Below the pieces are notes generated by a model. That model had not been told where the DNA came from. It made no database searches and worked only from the letters and a program-made list of their open reading frames with translations. A stretch of DNA of 7,721 nt from Scatosoma sp045645245. Lineage in GTDB: Bacteria; Bacillota; Clostridia; Christensenellales; Borkfalkiaceae. How positions within the stretch are numbered: position 1 is the first letter of the stretch; each line of letters opens with the position of its first letter. Location: the NCBI GenBank assembly GCA_045645245.1, contig JAZRIK010000128.1, forward strand, positions 1-7,721. The letters run 5' to 3'. The position numbers were made by a program, and so were the translations under genes. Shown here in pieces: positions 5,971 through 7,721 of this stretch.

Positions 5971-6795
5971 TCAATAATTATTCTTTTTAATCGTTTCACG
6001 GATTAATCTTCCGTTCTTTAATGCTTGCGACAGCTTTTCGTCGTCCGCTTCGCGCAAAGCGTCGCGGTAAACGCTTAAATTGTCAATTAAACCGTCTAAC
6101 TCGTGCAAAATATTTTCACGATTGTAGGCGTATAACGGCGTCCAAACCGTTTCATCTACGCCAGCAATACGCGTCATATCTTGAAAACTTCCGCCGGTAA
6201 ACCCTTCGCAACCACGAACTTGTTCACTCTTTACGTACGCGTTTGAAACGATATGTGCAAGCTGGGAAGTGAGCGCAATTTTCCTGTCGTGCTCGTCGGC
6301 GGAGCATTCAACAATTTTTCCAAAGCCCATCGCGCCGGCAAACTCTTTCGCTTCTTCAACGTCGCTTGCATTCGTTTGTTCTGCGTGCGTAATAATTAAA
6401 TTTGCGTTCTTGAAAAGAGTAGGCGTTGCGGACGAAATACCCGACGTTTCCTTGCCCGCCATCGGATGCAAGCCAACGTAGCGATAGTTGCGTTTCGTAG
6501 CATAAACCGCTTGCTCCACCGCTTTTTTCACCCCGCAAATATCCATCACAAGCGCGCCGTCCTTGAACGTGCCGTTTTGTAAATATTCTATCGTGGCCTT
6601 GGGCGGAACTGCAATAAATACTACGTCATAATCGGCAAGATTTTCCCCTTTTTCACGGATATATCCTGCTTTTAAGGCGTAATCAATGGACGATTGACTG
6701 CGCGTAAAGCCGTCCACCGTATAACCTGCTTTGGTCAGCGCGCCGCAGATAGAACCGCCGATAATTCCCAACCCCACAACCGCAATTTTCTTCAT
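5971..6795 (-). CDS. tyrA: Prephenate (or arogenate) dehydrogenase
   Basis: A 274-residue cytoplasmic enzyme that oxidatively decarboxylates prephenate (or arogenate) on the way to tyrosine. The N-terminal Rossmann half has GLGIIGGS (8-15) for the nicotinamide cofactor. GFTRS (29-33) at the end of the second strand, with R32 and no acidic residue, suggests NADP rather than NAD. AVPP (62-65) and DICGVK (85-90) follow. The active-site stretch HPMAGKE is at 110-116. The C-terminal helical half has EHD (168-170), the catalytic-type H181 in TSQLAHIV, and GGSFQDMTRIA near 200-210. No chorismate mutase or ACT domain is fused. The start is the ATG at 6793-6795, eight bases after AAGGTGG; an in-frame GTG at 6807 lies inside that binding site. 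No clear promoter was found between it and the upstream terminator. Confidence 0.95.
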   Translation of the reverse strand: MKKIAVVGLGIIGGSICGALTKAGYTVDGFTRSQSSIDYALKAGYIREKGENLADYDVVFIAVPPKATIEYLQNGTFKDGALVMDICGVKKAVEQAVYATKRNYRYVGLHPMAGKETSGISSATPTLFKNANLIITHAEQTNASDVEEAKEFAGAMGFGKIVECSADEHDRKIALTSQLAHIVSNAYVKSEQVRGCEGFTGGSFQDMTRIAGVDETVWTPLYAYNRENILHELDGLIDNLSVYRDALREADDEKLSQALKNGRLIRETIKKNNY

Positions 6796-6803
6796 AGAAC
6801 TTT

Positions 6804-6810
6804 CCACCTT
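6804..6810 (-). promoter_or_regulatory. Ribosome binding site that fixes the tyrA start
   Basis: AAGGTGG on the minus strand lies eight bases before the ATG at 6793-6795. The GTG within it (6805-6807) opens a four-codon-longer frame, but then no binding site would be left at a proper distance, and MKKIAVVGLG is the usual beginning of a Rossmann fold. Confidence 0.8.
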
Positions 6811-6835
6811 TTATTGGATAGAGTATCCATAATGC

Positions 6836-6863
6836 AAAAGGGAGCATTTGGTTGCCCCCTTTT
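6836..6863. terminator. Terminator after the GGGtGRT gene
   Basis: An 11-bp stem on the minus strand, AAAAGGGGGCA (6853-6863) with TGCTCCCTTTT (6836-6846), has one G-U pair and a 6-base loop. It starts 19 bases past the stop codon. The run after the stem is only four T long, so it may be leaky and let transcription into tyrA. Confidence 0.72.
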
Positions 6864-6882
6864 ATAATTTAGCTAAAACTAC

Positions 6883-7721
6883 TTATTTCTTCATTGCTTC
6901 TTCGATAGCAACTGCGCAAGCAACCGTCATACCAACCATCGGGTTGTTGCCTGCACCGATAAGACCCATCATTTCTACGTGTGCAGGAACGGAGCTCGAA
7001 CCAGCAAATTGCGCGTCGGAGTGCATTCTACCCATCGTATCGGTCATACCGTACGAAGCGGGACCAGCCGCCATATTGTCGGGGTGCAGCGTTCTGCCCG
7101 TACCACCACCCGATGCAACCGAGAAATACTTCACGCCGTTTTCAACGCACCATTTTTTGTACGTGCCTGCAACGGGGTGTTGGAATCTCGTGGGGTTGGT
7201 AGAGTTGCCGGTGATGGACACGCCTACGTTTTCAAGCTTCATAATTGCAACGCCTTCGGATACGGAATCCGCACCGTAGCATTTAACTTTCGCTCTATCG
7301 CCGTCCGAGAACGCTTTTTCGTAAACCACTTTCACCGTTTCGGTAGCGTGGTCAAATTCCGTTTCAACGAACGTGAAGCCGTTGATTCTCGAAATGATAT
7401 ACGCTGCGTCTTTACCAAGACCGTTCAATACAACGCGAAGGGGTTGTTTTCTAACTTTGTTTGCATTGAGCGCGATAGAAATAGCGCCTTCTGCCGCTGC
7501 GAACGATTCGTGACCAGCCAAGAAGCAGAAGCATTCGGTTTCATCGGACAAAAGTTTCGCACCGAGGTTACCATGACCAAGACCTACCAAACGGTTTTGA
7601 GCAACGGAACCAGGGATACAGAATGCTTGCAAACCAATACCGATTGCAGCAGCTGCGTCGGATGCTTTTTTGCAGCCTTTTTTGATAGCGATTGCAGAAC
7701 CTACCGTGTAAGCCCACACTG
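6883..7721 (-). CDS. GGGtGRT-family protein, N-terminus cut by window edge
   Basis: The visible 278 residues (numbered from the GTG codon at 7717-7719, probably internal) match the GGGtGRT family (PF14057), named for the motif seen here as GGGTGRT (204-210). The family is widespread in anaerobic clostridia and has no proven function. It is glycine-rich, with VGLGHGN (45-51), TECFCFLAGHESF (61-73), HPVAGTYKKW (181-190) and a small-residue C-terminus GLIGAGNNPMVGMTVA (252-267). Cys are at 16, 34, 63, 65, 147, 191 and 268; the C63/C65 pair in a conserved-looking stretch could bind metal. There is no signal peptide or membrane segment in the visible part. Family members are roughly 330 residues as I recall, so about 50 are missing. 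As I remember, a NifU-like iron-sulfur scaffold gene is often adjacent, but that side is outside the window. Codon choice looks more GC-biased than its neighbours, perhaps from high expression. Confidence 0.92.
   Translation of the reverse strand, partial: VWAYTVGSAIAIKKGCKKASDAAAAIGIGLQAFCIPGSVAQNRLVGLGHGNLGAKLLSDETECFCFLAGHESFAAAEGAISIALNANKVRKQPLRVVLNGLGKDAAYIISRINGFTFVETEFDHATETVKVVYEKAFSDGDRAKVKCYGADSVSEGVAIMKLENVGVSITGNSTNPTRFQHPVAGTYKKWCVENGVKYFSVASGGGTGRTLHPDNMAAGPASYGMTDTMGRMHSDAQFAGSSSVPAHVEMMGLIGAGNNPMVGMTVACAVAIEEAMKK

Noticed and set aside
6796..6830. Promoter for tyrA near TTGCAT / AATAAAA, and the small palindrome GGATAGAGTATCC (6816-6828)
   Set aside because: The -10 candidate would put the transcription start at or after the ribosome binding site, and the palindrome has only a 5-bp stem.
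6848..7279. Plus-strand frame of 143 codons opposite the GGGtGRT gene
   Set aside because: Antisense to a well-recognised gene, begins in the terminator, and resembles no family I know.
1..7721. CRISPR arrays, insertion sequences, attachment sites, phage or defence genes
   Set aside because: No spaced direct repeats, transposase motifs or terminal inverted repeats were seen. The gene content is housekeeping throughout, although a tRNA at the edge could be an integration site outside the window.

Overview
The window looks like a piece of chromosome from a strictly anaerobic, low-to-mid GC member of the Bacillota, most likely an uncultured Clostridia lineage. The basis is an oxygen-sensitive class III ribonucleotide reductase with its activase, a GGGtGRT-family protein (common in anaerobic clostridia), a DUF1934/YwiB-type protein (a Bacillota family), strong GGAGG-type ribosome binding sites and AT-rich sigma-A promoters. 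The exact taxon cannot be read from the sequence. Every convincing gene lies on the minus strand, so transcription runs from high to low coordinates. No mobile element, CRISPR array or phage gene is visible.

In transcription order: (1) 7721-6883, the C-terminal part of a GGGtGRT-family protein, ending in a hairpin terminator. (2) 6795-5971, tyrA, a stand-alone prephenate/arogenate dehydrogenase for tyrosine synthesis, closed by a perfect 13-bp hairpin at 5933-5968. (3) A good promoter at 5892-5920 drives a two-gene unit: a DUF1934 protein (5871-5482), then 24 bp later a Rho-family ATPase (5457-3979) with its own terminator. (4) A 364-bp gene-free stretch (3615-3978) holds the rho terminator and the nrdD control region. 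That region has a near-consensus promoter and three NrdR-box-like repeats spaced about three and four helical turns apart. (5) nrdD (3614-1440) and nrdG (1425-898) encode the anaerobic ribonucleotide reductase and its radical-SAM activase. (6) A membrane-anchored protein of unknown function with a SPOR-like segment (870-181) follows nrdG after 27 bp. A hairpin between the two covers its start codon. (7) A terminator and a promoter precede tRNA-Thr(CGU), which is cut by the window edge.

Most of the content is housekeeping: dNTP supply under anaerobiosis, tyrosine synthesis, transcription termination and decoding of ACG codons. Two items stand out. The Rho protein keeps the ATPase core but has lost several residues that are nearly invariant in Rho: the KGTGN R-loop, the arginine finger, the R212 and R269 equivalents, and the aromatic residues of the primary RNA site. 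The nrdD control region carries an unusually clear three-box NrdR operator. I found no evidence for a wholly new multi-gene system; the divergent Rho with its DUF1934 partner and the SPOR-like protein behind nrdDG are the best candidates for new biology.
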